Source of the DNA: a candidate division WWE3 bacterium RIFCSPHIGHO2_02_FULL_38_14
GTDB lineage: Bacteria; Patescibacteriota; WWE3; UBA101185; UBA10185
Length of the DNA: 52,713 nucleotides
Direction: 5' to 3'
NCBI GenBank assembly: GCA_001772865.1
Contig: MEVD01000021.1
Location: 1 to 52,713 of the forward strand
The notes beneath the pieces were generated by a model. That model had not been told where the DNA came from. It ran no database searches and worked only from the letters and a program-made list of their open reading frames with translations. Positions 1 to 7,262 of the stretch are shown piece after piece; position 1 is the first letter of the stretch, and each line of letters opens with the position of its first letter. The translations under genes and the position numbers were made by a program.

Positions 1-2
1 TC

Positions 3-128
3 AATAACCTGGAGCTACTGGAAAAAACAAAAACGGCCGCTCAGAAAATATTCTCCGAACTTGACAACTATCCTAAATTAAAGGATAAGTTACATGAATT
101 CCAAATCAGCCAGGTGGAAAAGAATTAA
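3..128 (+). CDS. C-terminal end of a probable RecG helicase (partial, starts outside window)
   Basis: An open frame enters from the left edge and stops with TAA at 126-128. The 41 visible residues end in a charged helix containing AQKIFSELDNYPKLKDKL, which resembles the extreme C-terminus of the branch-migration helicase RecG (pattern A..IL..DP.L..YP.LK). RecG followed by rsmD is a common bacterial gene order, and rsmD starts 17 nt downstream. No catalytic motif is inside the window, so the assignment rests on tail similarity plus synteny and remains tentative. Confidence 0.45.
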   Translation, partial: NNLELLEKTKTAAQKIFSELDNYPKLKDKLHEFQISQVEKN

Positions 129-145
129 ATCAGAAAAAAGCATTT

Positions 146-709
146 ATGAAACCAATTAGAGTAACCAGCGGAACCGCAAAAAATACTAAACTGAACACCC
201 CTCAAACCGAAGGATTTAGAGCGGTTCAGGACATAGTTAAACAATCAGTATTTTCCATTTTGGGAGATAAAGTTAAAGATGCCGTCTGTCTGGATCTTTA
301 TGCCGGCAGTGGAAGCCTGGGTATTGAAGCATTAAGTAGAGGAGCCAAGTGGTGTGATTTTGTCGACAAGGATTACGATGCTAAAAGAGTTATCCTGGAA
401 AATCTGGCCAAGTGCAAGTTTGAAGGCAATTATGAAGTGTTTATGAAAAGCGCTGTAAAATTTGTAGAAAAAGCAGCCGGTACGGATCGGCTCGCAAAAT
501 ATGATCTGGTATTTCTGGATCCGTTTTACGAAAACACCTATCACAAACACCTTATTAAACTTTCGGAAAATATATTAAACCGCGGTGGGTTAATTATATT
601 TATGCACGGCGAAAACCTGGATATGAAAAAACTACTCGCGGACACAAAAATTAAAATTATTACCCAAAGAAAATTCGGAAAAAGCTATTTTGATATTCTC
701 TCACTATAA
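146..709 (+). CDS. rsmD: 16S rRNA (guanine-N2)-methyltransferase RsmD
   Basis: This 187-aa Rossmann-fold methyltransferase is predicted to methylate G966 (E. coli numbering) of 16S rRNA in the 30S subunit using S-adenosylmethionine. The N-terminus has the RsmD signature RVTSGTAKNTKL, then motif I LDLYAGSGSLGIEALSRGA (about residues 49-67) for SAM binding, and the catalytic-loop motif LVFLDPFY near residue 125, where most homologues have DPPF or DPPY. The length is typical of the family. The gene follows a probable recG end by 17 nt and converges tightly on the molybdenum oxidoreductase, with only 2 nt between the two stop codons and no hairpin there. Confidence 0.93.
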   Translation: MKPIRVTSGTAKNTKLNTPQTEGFRAVQDIVKQSVFSILGDKVKDAVCLDLYAGSGSLGIEALSRGAKWCDFVDKDYDAKRVILENLAKCKFEGNYEVFMKSAVKFVEKAAGTDRLAKYDLVFLDPFYENTYHKHLIKLSENILNRGGLIIFMHGENLDMKKLLADTKIKIITQRKFGKSYFDILSL

Positions 710-711
710 TG

Positions 712-1368
712 CTAGCTATATCTTTCTTCCATCCACGGATCAGCATGATTATTATATCCTCTGACTTCCCAAAACCCCGGTTCGTCTTTAACAACAAATT
801 TAATTGCGTTTAAAAACTTCGCGGATTTCCAGCCGTAAAGCTGGGGAACTATCATCCTAACCGGCCCGCCGTGCATTAAATGTATTGGCTGACCTTCCAG
901 TTCATAAGCCACAATCACATCATCTTTTAGCGCTTCTTCCATTGTAATGTTCGTGGAATAGCCTTCCCTCGACTCAAAAATTACATGCATAACCCCTGCC
1001 TTCGGCTTTGCCAGAGATAATATTTCCTTAAAAGGCACCCCCTTCCAAGTTACATCGTATTTAGTCCACCTGGTAACGCAGTGAAAATCTCTCTTTATCT
1101 CCTGCGACGGCAACGATAAAAACTGCCGTGAATCAAGCACAGCAGGATTTTCAATTTCTCCGCTCAGTTTAAGATTAAAATCAGCCAGTTCCAAAGGCGG
1201 CCTAACACCTAAGTCCAGTATTGGAAACTGCTGGGTCAAATACTGCCCGGGCGGCAACCTGTCGTGAGAATCTGCGTCCTTTCTACCTGTTAAGCCGAAT
1301 TTCTTTGATGCCTGCTGAAGCTTTGCATTTAAATACCCTTGGTTGTAATTCTGACTTATAACATCCAT
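712..1368 (-). CDS. Sulfite-oxidase-family molybdopterin oxidoreductase (YedY/MsrP-like, cytosolic)
   Basis: A 218-aa molybdopterin-domain protein of the bacterial/archaeal sulfite oxidase-like family. The core motif FHCVTRWTKYDVTWKGV (about residues 95-111) carries the Cys that ligates molybdenum in the family. It is followed by the GYSTN strand, the HGGPVRMIVPQLYGWKSAKF cofactor-binding loop, and the terminal GFWE.RGY.....PW.EERY signature. No Tat signal or transmembrane segment is visible, unlike MsrP, so it is probably cytosolic. The substrate cannot be read from sequence. The gene stands alone on the minus strand between rsmD and a micro-gene. It is unusual for a reduced genome because the enzyme needs molybdopterin cofactor and no cofactor-synthesis gene lies in this window. 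Confidence 0.9.
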   Translation of the reverse strand: MDVISQNYNQGYLNAKLQQASKKFGLTGRKDADSHDRLPPGQYLTQQFPILDLGVRPPLELADFNLKLSGEIENPAVLDSRQFLSLPSQEIKRDFHCVTRWTKYDVTWKGVPFKEILSLAKPKAGVMHVIFESREGYSTNITMEEALKDDVIVAYELEGQPIHLMHGGPVRMIVPQLYGWKSAKFLNAIKFVVKDEPGFWEVRGYNNHADPWMEERYS

Positions 1369-1447
1369 ATAAAATATTTTAAATCAAAATTGCTGATTTA
1401 ACTAAAAATAACATCTATAATAAATACACTCAATCAAGGAGGGGACG

Positions 1448-1615
1448 ATGATCACAACAGTCTACATCATAACGCGGATTCTACCAACGCGTCGCCGGCT
1501 CGAGGCCGCAGGGGTGCAGCCAAACCCCTATTTGCTTCAGCAAGCAAAAATTGCTGCAGTGTTCGAATTACTTTTTGAAGTAGTTGGGGTCGCTTTTCTA
1601 TTTTTCGGATCTTAG
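1448..1615 (+). CDS. Small hypothetical protein (55 aa) with hydrophobic C-terminus
   Basis: A short frame starts with ATG three nucleotides after the very strong Shine-Dalgarno AAGGAGGGG (1436-1444) and ends with TAG. A TATAAT -10 box sits at 1416-1421 without a convincing -35. The predicted protein has a basic N-terminal half (ILPTRRRLEAAG) and a hydrophobic C-terminal helix (about residues 38-54, rich in F, L, V, A), so it may be a single-pass membrane peptide. A perfect 10-bp hairpin follows 17 nt after the stop. Promoter, SD, frame and terminator together look like a stand-alone micro-gene. I recognise no family and the function is unknown. Confidence 0.6.
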   Translation: MITTVYIITRILPTRRRLEAAGVQPNPYLLQQAKIAAVFELLFEVVGVAFLFFGS

Positions 1616-1632
1616 CATCCTCGCCTACTACA

Positions 1633-1671
1633 GCTCACGGTGTATACTTTCTTTCACCGTGAGCATTCTTT
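1633..1671 (+). terminator. Rho-independent terminator-like hairpin after the 55-aa gene
   Basis: A perfect 10-bp stem, GCTCACGGTG (1633-1642) with CACCGTGAGC (1655-1664), encloses a 12-nt loop and is followed by ATTCTTT. The T-tract is short, so termination may be partial. It separates the 55-aa micro-gene from the rpmF promoter. Confidence 0.65.
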
Positions 1672-1707
1672 AATGGCTCTTGATATTACAACTGTAAAGT
1701 TTCAAAT

Positions 1708-1737
1708 TTGACAAAACACCGGATAAACCCCTATATT
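1708..1737 (+). promoter_or_regulatory. Sigma70-type promoter for the rpmF-nusB-rnc-rpsP-trmD operon
   Basis: TTGACA (1708-1713) and TATATT (1732-1737) are separated by 18 bp. The roughly 100-nt leader before rpmF contains two inverted repeats: CGCTGTG with CATAGCG near 1753-1771, and AGTCAAAA with TTTTGACT near 1802-1823. The second could act as a translational or attenuation element for ribosomal-protein genes, but no T-tract proves a terminator. Confidence 0.6.
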
Positions 1738-1847
1738 ACCAAAGTGAAAAATCCGCTGTGCAAAGCATAGCGTCTTTTTCCTTTTAGACAAAATAGCCTA
1801 AAAGTCAAAACATTGCTTTTGACTAAATTTTAAGGATAATTATTTAT

Positions 1848-1994
1848 ATGGCAGTACCAAAAAGGCGTCACAGCAAAAGCAGAACCAGACAGAAAAGAAA
1901 TGCTCACTACAAAAAATCAGCCGTGATAGTAGTGAAAACAAAAGACGGTAAAGCATACAAAAGACCTCACGTTGACGAGAGGGTAGAACTTTAA
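1848..1994 (+). CDS. rpmF: 50S ribosomal protein bL32
   Basis: The 48-aa product begins MAVPKRRHSKSRTRQKRNAH, the classic bL32 N-terminus, followed by a short KKSAVIVVKTKDGKAY segment. The protein is strongly basic and lacks the zinc-binding Cys pairs found in many bL32 proteins, so this is the Cys-minus type. It is the first gene after the promoter at 1708-1737 and probably heads the operon that continues with nusB. An AAGGA-like SD sits about 10 nt upstream (TTTTAAGGATAATT). It is structural in the large subunit near the exit region. Confidence 0.93.
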   Translation: MAVPKRRHSKSRTRQKRNAHYKKSAVIVVKTKDGKAYKRPHVDERVEL

Positions 1995-2042
1995 ATCTAA
2001 ATCTTGCACTTTAATATATGGAAAGGAGATTAATTGTAGAAG

Positions 2043-2510
2043 ATGAAAGCAAAAACTGACCCAAGGCACGTTGCAAGAAAATTGGCTTTATGTTCGGTTT
2101 TCTGCTGGCTTTTTTCCGACCCCGACCACGAAGAATGCATGAGATTGTCAAGCAATTTGCTGGATCTTGAACCCGGTGATGCGGATCTGGATTTAACAAA
2201 CAAAATTGTTGAAGGAGTAACCAACAATTTAAAGGCAATTGACAGCATAATTCAAAAAGCCGCTCCTGAGTGGCCAATTGACAAAATCTCGAAAATTGAC
2301 TTAGTGGTATTAAGAATAGCGATATTCGAAATAGTTTTCGGAAAAAGCGTTCCCGAAAAAGTAGCAATAGATGAGGCAGTGGAACTGGCAAAAGAATTCG
2401 GAAACGATACTTCCAGCAAATTTGTAAACGGTGTGCTGGGAAGTGTAGTATCCACTCTCAAAGAGAGAGAAAAAGGATCCGAAAGCATAACAATCAATTC
2501 ATTAATTTAG
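2043..2510 (+). CDS. nusB: Transcription antitermination factor NusB
   Basis: The 155-aa all-helical protein matches NusB, which binds boxA RNA with S10 (NusE) during rRNA transcription. The diagnostic C-terminal part is visible: KIDLVVLRIAIFEIVF, then VPEKVAIDEAVELAKEFG and SSKFVNGVLGSVV. The N-terminal region also fits (ARKLALCSVFCWLF). The start is the only possible one in frame because a TAG lies two codons upstream. An AAAGGAG sits about 16 nt before the ATG, further away than ideal. The gene lies between rpmF and the ACP-like gene in one transcription unit. A short Ser/Ile-rich C-terminal tail is unusual but minor. Confidence 0.92.
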   Translation: MKAKTDPRHVARKLALCSVFCWLFSDPDHEECMRLSSNLLDLEPGDADLDLTNKIVEGVTNNLKAIDSIIQKAAPEWPIDKISKIDLVVLRIAIFEIVFGKSVPEKVAIDEAVELAKEFGNDTSSKFVNGVLGSVVSTLKEREKGSESITINSLI

Positions 2511-2533
2511 GGCAGCCCACTAAAATATAAAAA

Positions 2534-2767
2534 ATGACAAATTTTTTGAACAAAGTTAAAAAAATAATAGAAGAAAAAACCGGAATAGATCCGTCGGAAA
2601 TAACTTTAGAATCTTATTTTGAGGATGATTTGAATATAAGCGAAATGGAGCTAATGGAAATTCTGGAGGAACTGGATGAGTTATTTAATTTGGATTTAAC
2701 TTCGGAAAAAGAAAATTTAGAAACAGTAGGCGATTTAATCGAACTCCTGGAAGAACATCTTGATTAA
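2534..2767 (+). CDS. Acyl-carrier-protein-like protein with displaced or lost attachment serine
   Basis: The 77-aa, very acidic, all-helical protein has the size, charge and helix pattern of an acyl carrier protein and sits directly before rnc, the standard acpP-rnc order. Helix I (residues 3-16) and the loop TGIDPSEITLESYF match the family. At the phosphopantetheine site E. coli has DLGADSLDTVEL; here the segment reads DLNISEMELMEI. Aligning the following helix without gaps puts Glu37 at the modified Ser, with Ser36 one residue early. It is therefore unclear whether this protein can be 4'-phosphopantetheinylated. It may carry acyl groups through Ser36, or act as an unmodified ACP-fold protein. 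Confidence 0.75.
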   Translation: MTNFLNKVKKIIEEKTGIDPSEITLESYFEDDLNISEMELMEILEELDELFNLDLTSEKENLETVGDLIELLEEHLD

Positions 2768-2778
2768 ACGGGCGGCAT

Positions 2779-3474
2779 ATGGAATTTGATACCGATAAAT
2801 TAGAAAAAATTTTAAAAACAGCTATAAAAGACACTCTGCTTTTTATCACCGCTTTTACACACAGATCATATCTCAACGAACACCCGGACTACGAAAATAA
2901 TTCAAATGAAAGGCTGGAATTTTTGGGCGACGCTGTTTTGCAGCTACTTTCTTCCGAATTTTTATATAACAGATTTCCGGAATCACCTGAAGGCGATTTA
3001 ACAAACTACCGAGCTTCAATAGTATGCACACCGTCCCTCGCAGAAGAGTCCAAAAGACTAAAATACGGGGAATTCCTACTGTTATCCAATGGTGAAGAAG
3101 CTACGGGAGGAAGGAACAGGGAGTATATTCTGGCCAACACTTTTGAAGCAGTGCTTGGCGCGTTATATCTACAAAACGGGGTGGATTTTTGCAGAGAATT
3201 CGTAAACAGAGAGCTTTTGTACAAAGTCGATGATATAATCAAAAAAGAAGCATACAAAGATGCAAAATCCAAGTACCAGGAAATTGCTCAGGAAAAGTTC
3301 GGAATAACCCCCACGTATGAGGTAATTGATTCCTGGGGGCTGGATCATGATAAAACATTTAAAGTAGGGGTATATTTAGGAAAAGACCTGAAAGCTGTAG
3401 GAGAAGGGAGAAGCAAGCAGAAAGCGGAGCAAAATGCCGCAACCGCCGCATTGGACAACTTTAAAACCCTTTGA
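2779..3474 (+). CDS. rnc: Ribonuclease III
   Basis: The 231-aa double-strand-specific endoribonuclease processes rRNA precursors and structured mRNAs. The signature NERLEFLGDAVLQLL (about residues 43-57) gives the first acidic metal ligands, and NTFEAVLGALYLQNG (about 117-131) the second set. The C-terminal double-stranded RNA-binding domain (about 160-229) ends with GEGRSKQKAEQNAATAAL. The length is normal. The gene follows the ACP-like gene by 11 nt and ends 29 nt before the rpsP start, within the translation operon. Confidence 0.95.
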   Translation: MEFDTDKLEKILKTAIKDTLLFITAFTHRSYLNEHPDYENNSNERLEFLGDAVLQLLSSEFLYNRFPESPEGDLTNYRASIVCTPSLAEESKRLKYGEFLLLSNGEEATGGRNREYILANTFEAVLGALYLQNGVDFCREFVNRELLYKVDDIIKKEAYKDAKSKYQEIAQEKFGITPTYEVIDSWGLDHDKTFKVGVYLGKDLKAVGEGRSKQKAEQNAATAALDNFKTL

Positions 3475-3503
3475 TACAATGCCTTGCGCAAAGGTTTAAA
3501 TTT

Positions 3504-3794
3504 ATGTCAGTATCAATTAGATTAGCAAAATTCGGAAAAAAGAACGCTCCCACATACAAAGTTGTAGTTGCAAATACAAAAGATAAAAGGAACGGAAGAT
3601 TTATTGAAGTTTTGGGGTTTTACAATCCCCATCAAAAAACCGATTCCTTTTCGGTGAATAAACAAAAATATGAGGAATGGCAGAAAAAAGGAGCCCTTAC
3701 AACCCCGGCAGTAGAAAAACTCGTTTCCGGCAAATATAACTATACTAAATACAATCCCAAGGCAAAAAAAGTTGAAGCCTCCACAGAGGTTTAA
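3504..3794 (+). CDS. rpsP: 30S ribosomal protein bS16
   Basis: The 96-aa bS16 assembles early into the 30S 5' domain. It begins MSVSIRLAKFGKKNAPTYKV, the family N-terminus, and contains GRFIEVLGFYNP and the tract EEWQKKGALTTPAVEKL. An in-frame ATG 11 codons upstream at 3471 would overlap the rnc stop. The internal ATG at 3504 is chosen because it gives the canonical MSVSIRL start. bS16 followed by a KH protein and trmD is the conserved order (rpsP-khpA-trmD). Confidence 0.95.
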   Translation: MSVSIRLAKFGKKNAPTYKVVVANTKDKRNGRFIEVLGFYNPHQKTDSFSVNKQKYEEWQKKGALTTPAVEKLVSGKYNYTKYNPKAKKVEASTEV

Positions 3795-3821
3795 ACAGAA
3801 GATAAAATAAAAGAAATTAAA

Positions 3822-4067
3822 ATGAAAGAATTTATAGAATATTTAGTAAAACAGTTAGTTAATAAACCCGATGAAGTTGAAGTTGATGAAACCGCAGATA
3901 ACGGATCTTTTGCATACAAAATAAAAGTAGCCAACGAGGATATGGGTATAGTAATAGGCAAAGAAGGCAAGAACATAAAAAGCATCAGAAACCTGGCTAA
4001 ATCAAAAGCGATTAAAGAGAACATAAGAATAAACATAGAGCTGCTGGAAACGTCCGAAGTTATGTAA
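3822..4067 (+). CDS. khpA: KH-domain RNA-binding protein KhpA (YlqC family)
   Basis: The 81-aa single KH-domain protein has the GXXG loop as IGKEGKNIKSIRNLAKSKA (about residues 46-64), followed by the terminal strand INIELLE. In Firmicutes KhpA pairs with KhpB and acts as a small RNA-binding protein affecting division and mRNA levels. Whether KhpB exists in this organism cannot be seen here. It lies between rpsP and trmD, its usual place, and ends 24 nt before the probable trmD start. Confidence 0.9.
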   Translation: MKEFIEYLVKQLVNKPDEVEVDETADNGSFAYKIKVANEDMGIVIGKEGKNIKSIRNLAKSKAIKENIRINIELLETSEVM

Positions 4068-4091
4068 ATTTCCGCAGTGGCAGGCAAAAAA

Positions 4092-4781
4092 ATGCTCAAA
4101 TTCGAAATTATCACCCTTTTTCCCGAACTATTTAAAGAACATTTAAATAATATGCCTTTTAAAAGAGCGTTCAAAAAAAATCTGGCTGAAATTAAATTAC
4201 ATAACTTGCGCGATTATGCCATAGATAAAAGAGGTACAGTTGACGGAACCACATACGGTGGCGGAGTAGGTATGATTTTAATGGTCGAGCCTATTTATAA
4301 AGCTTTAAAAACAGTTATGAATTATACAGACGAGCAGATGAAAAACTTTAAGCAAAATGCTGGAGCGGAAAAAACACGTGTAATACTGCTTTCGCCGAAC
4401 GGTGTTAAATTCAACCAAAGCGTAGCCGAAAAATTAAGCGGATTATCTAAAATAGTTTTAATATGCGGCCGGTACGAAGGAGTAGACGCCCGGATTCAGG
4501 AATATTTCTGCACCGACACCGTATCAATAGGAGATTATGTACTTTCGGGCGGGGAAATTCCCGCACTGGCTATTATGGAGGCCGTTGTAAGGCTGATTCC
4601 CGGCACAATTTTAAAGGAAGAAGCCACAAAAATAGAATCATTTGCAGATGGAAAACTGGAATATCCTCAATATTCTAAACCCGAAAATTTTATGGGACTT
4701 AAAGTACCCGAAATATTGTTAACAGGCAACCATCGGAAAATAGAAGAGTGGAGAAGGGTGAATTCACGTAAAACCCAGTAA
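4092..4781 (+). CDS. trmD: tRNA (guanine-N1)-methyltransferase TrmD
   Basis: A SPOUT-class enzyme that methylates G37 next to the anticodon and prevents frameshifting. The trefoil-knot SAM site is clear: LICGRYEGVDARI (about residues 107-119) and SIGDYVLSGGEIPALAIME (about 128-146). The substrate-loop segment RGTVDGTTYGGGVGMIL is present near residue 50, and GNHRKIEEWR near the C-terminus. A GTG at 4077 could start the frame five codons earlier, but the ATG at 4092 gives the family-typical beginning MLKFEIITLFPE. It is the last gene of the operon and converges on pilO without an obvious terminator. Confidence 0.95.
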   Translation: MLKFEIITLFPELFKEHLNNMPFKRAFKKNLAEIKLHNLRDYAIDKRGTVDGTTYGGGVGMILMVEPIYKALKTVMNYTDEQMKNFKQNAGAEKTRVILLSPNGVKFNQSVAEKLSGLSKIVLICGRYEGVDARIQEYFCTDTVSIGDYVLSGGEIPALAIMEAVVRLIPGTILKEEATKIESFADGKLEYPQYSKPENFMGLKVPEILLTGNHRKIEEWRRVNSRKTQ

Positions 4782-4813
4782 CCTAAATATTTAAAAAATT
4801 TAATTGAGGGATA

Positions 4814-5602
4814 TTATTGAACCGGAGGGGTTTCTTCGGACGGGGTGCTTTCTTCTGCAACGGGCTTTGACAAGAATTTATTTATTTCTTCCAAAGTCGG
4901 TCTGTAAAATTTATATTTTTTAACTTCGCTCACAGTATTTAAAAACTCTTTATCGTTTATATCCAAATCCACCGGATCGTCCGTTACGGCGTTAGATTGA
5001 ACATACAAGTAAGGCGAGGTTATTACTATAGAAAATCCTAATGCTCCCAAGGTATCAGGATCCTGCGACTGTTCATACCTGAAGGTTTTGATCTGAACTA
5101 TTCTAGCGGCGTTTTCCAAGGACTTGAAAAAATTAATCAATTGGTCATGGCTTCCCAGAGCCGAAAGCACAACAGTAACATTTAACACCTTTTGAGTTTT
5201 GGCTGCCTCTTTGTTTTTCTCATCGCTTTCAGTTATTGAATAGCTGAGTTTATTTAATGTCAGGCCGTTCTCTCTGGCAATAATATCTATTTGTGTAAGC
5301 AGCTGTGGGACCTGAGGCTCCGAAACCAAAGTATCCGAAATCAGTTTTTCATCTTCATCTACCGCGCTTTTAAAATCCACCAGCTTCTTTAAATTTCTGA
5401 TTTTGGATTCAAGTTGAACGCTCAAGGTCTCTTTTCTCTGCAAATCATCTTTCAGCGTCGGTAATTCCGTATATGCGGGATAAATTATTGATACAAATAG
5501 AACTACAGTTATCCCCAAGCATATTATAGGCACTACAAAATTTACTAAAGCGTGCTTTAAGTTATTCAAATCACTTTTTATGTCTTTTTTATCGTCGCTC
5601 AT
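4814..5602 (-). CDS. pilO: Type IV pilus inner-membrane protein PilO
   Basis: The 262-aa bitopic protein has a cytoplasmic N-terminus, one transmembrane helix (about residues 18-42), a coiled coil (48-75, LKDDLQRKETLSVQLESKIR) and an extracytoplasmic ferredoxin-like domain (about 90-205, LLTQIDIIARENGLTL onward). These are the PilO features. The C-terminal tail (about 225-262) is acidic and Pro-rich. In the pilus machine PilO forms a heterodimer with PilN that links PilM to the pilin-assembly platform. It lies 2 nt after pilN and is the last gene of the minor-pilin/pilMNO operon. Confidence 0.85.
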   Translation of the reverse strand: MSDDKKDIKSDLNNLKHALVNFVVPIICLGITVVLFVSIIYPAYTELPTLKDDLQRKETLSVQLESKIRNLKKLVDFKSAVDEDEKLISDTLVSEPQVPQLLTQIDIIARENGLTLNKLSYSITESDEKNKEAAKTQKVLNVTVVLSALGSHDQLINFFKSLENAARIVQIKTFRYEQSQDPDTLGALGFSIVITSPYLYVQSNAVTDDPVDLDINDKEFLNTVSEVKKYKFYRPTLEEINKFLSKPVAEESTPSEETPPVQ

Positions 5603-5604
5603 AT

Positions 5605-6189
5605 TTATTTAACAGCCAGCTTATCCAATCTAAATGACACGTTCATAAAATACGATGCCCTGTTGGTTTTGCTCTCTAAATTAACTGAATTTAGGACCAC
5701 ATCACTGAAGAGATTTTCCAGTCCTTCATGTCCACCTTCAAAATTTTCATCGGTCAAATCATTAATAAATTGTGCAACTGCAAGGTAATTATCTCCCGAA
5801 CCCGAAATTGTTATTGAGCTGGTGGCTGTAATAGTCAAATCGTCAATTTTAATTGTAGAGGGAGTTCTGGTTCGCAGCTCCTCCAGCAAAAGCGAATAAT
5901 TAAATTTTGTATCAAAAATCGTATTTAAAGCTTTATATTTCGCAAACAAGTTTCTGGCTACAATTTCTATGTCAGACATTCTTTTAATCTGAGCTCTGCT
6001 GTCTTCAATCTCGGCTTCTTTAGTCGCAATACTTTTTTGCACTTCGGATTTTGAATTAAAAAAATACGCAGCTACAGCACCCGCAACCAAAAGCAGAAGT
6101 ACTGATAAAATCGTGCTGACTTTTACAAGCTTTTCTTTTTCCTGTTCCTGTTTTTCTTCGTGCGGTATAAGGTTGATGCTTTGGGCCAT
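5605..6189 (-). CDS. pilN: Type IV pilus assembly protein PilN
   Basis: The 194-aa protein starts MAQSINLIPHEEK. The INLIP motif is the PilN segment that docks into the groove of the actin-like PilM. A single transmembrane helix (about residues 25-45) is followed by a coiled coil (48-75) and a small extracytoplasmic domain with beta-strands (TIKIDDLTITATSSITISGS). The gene begins 1 nt after the pilM stop and ends 2 nt before pilO, so the three are almost certainly translationally coupled. Length and topology are normal for the family. Confidence 0.88.
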   Translation of the reverse strand: MAQSINLIPHEEKQEQEKEKLVKVSTILSVLLLLVAGAVAAYFFNSKSEVQKSIATKEAEIEDSRAQIKRMSDIEIVARNLFAKYKALNTIFDTKFNYSLLLEELRTRTPSTIKIDDLTITATSSITISGSGDNYLAVAQFINDLTDENFEGGHEGLENLFSDVVLNSVNLESKTNRASYFMNVSFRLDKLAVK

Positions 6190-6190
6190 A

Positions 6191-7222
6191 CTATACCTCT
6201 TTCATTGCCAGACCCACAGAAGTGGAAAAGATGGGGCCGTGCTCATATAAATAATCTTTTTTAGCTTCATATTTACTTGAAATCAGGATATTTCTCCACG
6301 GGTTGGCTAACTCAACTTCGGAGTCTAAATTAGTTGCCATGTAAAACAAAATTCCGGGCATAAGGGCAGTTCCTCCGCATAATATTACTCTATTTATATT
6401 AACGTTGGGGTTATGTGTTGTAAAGAATATTTTTGACCTTTTCACTTCCATTACAACGTTATCAAAGATAGGCTTAAGAATATTAAATATTTTGCCCTCT
6501 GCGTGGTTGGGATCCAAACCATAAGCTTTTTTATACTCTTCTGCCTGGTTGTAATCTAAGCTTAATGCTTGTTGAATAGACCTGGTAAGTACATCCCCAC
6601 CGAATGGAATGCTCCTGGTAAATCTTACAAAACCTCTATATGTAATTATAATAAGAGAACTACTGACTCCTATATCTATAATAATGCTTGCAGACGGCCT
6701 TTCTTCGCTGTCTCCCAAAACCCTACCTACCGAAAGCGCTTCGGGTTCCATTCCTTTAGGCATTAAATGAGCCATTTTTAATATTTCAACGTATTTCTCC
6801 AGAATAGACTTTTTTGCTGCCACTATCAAAACATTTATTTTGTTTTTGTCATCAAGATCGGGATCTATTTTTTGGTGCGACAGATTAACTTCTTTGAGAG
6901 GCATTGGAATATATTGTTCTGCTTCAAATCTAATGGAATTATCCAAATCTTTATCGCTCATCATAGGCATTTTAATTACTCTCATAAATACCTGATGTTC
7001 GGGTAGGGCAACAACTACGTTTTGAGTTGTAAATCCTGTTTCACTAAAAAACTCCTTAACCGCATTAGCGTAATTTGCCAAATCCTCTTTATTATCACCT
7101 TCAATATTTATTTTTGGATTTTCATATATCCCGAACCGCAATAAAGTAATTTTCCCTTTATTGTTCTCTAATTCCACCGCTCTAAAATTGTTTTTTCCAA
7201 GATCCAACCCTATTATAGGCAT
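6191..7222 (-). CDS. pilM: Type IV pilus assembly ATPase PilM (actin-like)
   Basis: The 343-aa cytoplasmic actin/FtsA-fold protein has phosphate loop 1 MPIIGLDLGKNNFRAVEL (residues 1-18), the PilM-typical VALPEHQVFMRVIKMP (about 70-85), IRFEAEQYIPMPL, phosphate loop 2 ASIIIDIGVSSSLIIIT (about 178-194) and the adenosine motif VILCGGTALMPG (about 279-290). PilM forms a cytoplasmic ring or filament that holds the N-terminal peptide of PilN. It lies 40 nt after the last minor pilin gene and directly before pilN. Confidence 0.93.
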   Translation of the reverse strand: MPIIGLDLGKNNFRAVELENNKGKITLLRFGIYENPKINIEGDNKEDLANYANAVKEFFSETGFTTQNVVVALPEHQVFMRVIKMPMMSDKDLDNSIRFEAEQYIPMPLKEVNLSHQKIDPDLDDKNKINVLIVAAKKSILEKYVEILKMAHLMPKGMEPEALSVGRVLGDSEERPSASIIIDIGVSSSLIIITYRGFVRFTRSIPFGGDVLTRSIQQALSLDYNQAEEYKKAYGLDPNHAEGKIFNILKPIFDNVVMEVKRSKIFFTTHNPNVNINRVILCGGTALMPGILFYMATNLDSEVELANPWRNILISSKYEAKKDYLYEHGPIFSTSVGLAMKEV

Positions 7223-7262
7223 GAATAAATGTTACCTTATTAATAAATTATTAACAACACGC

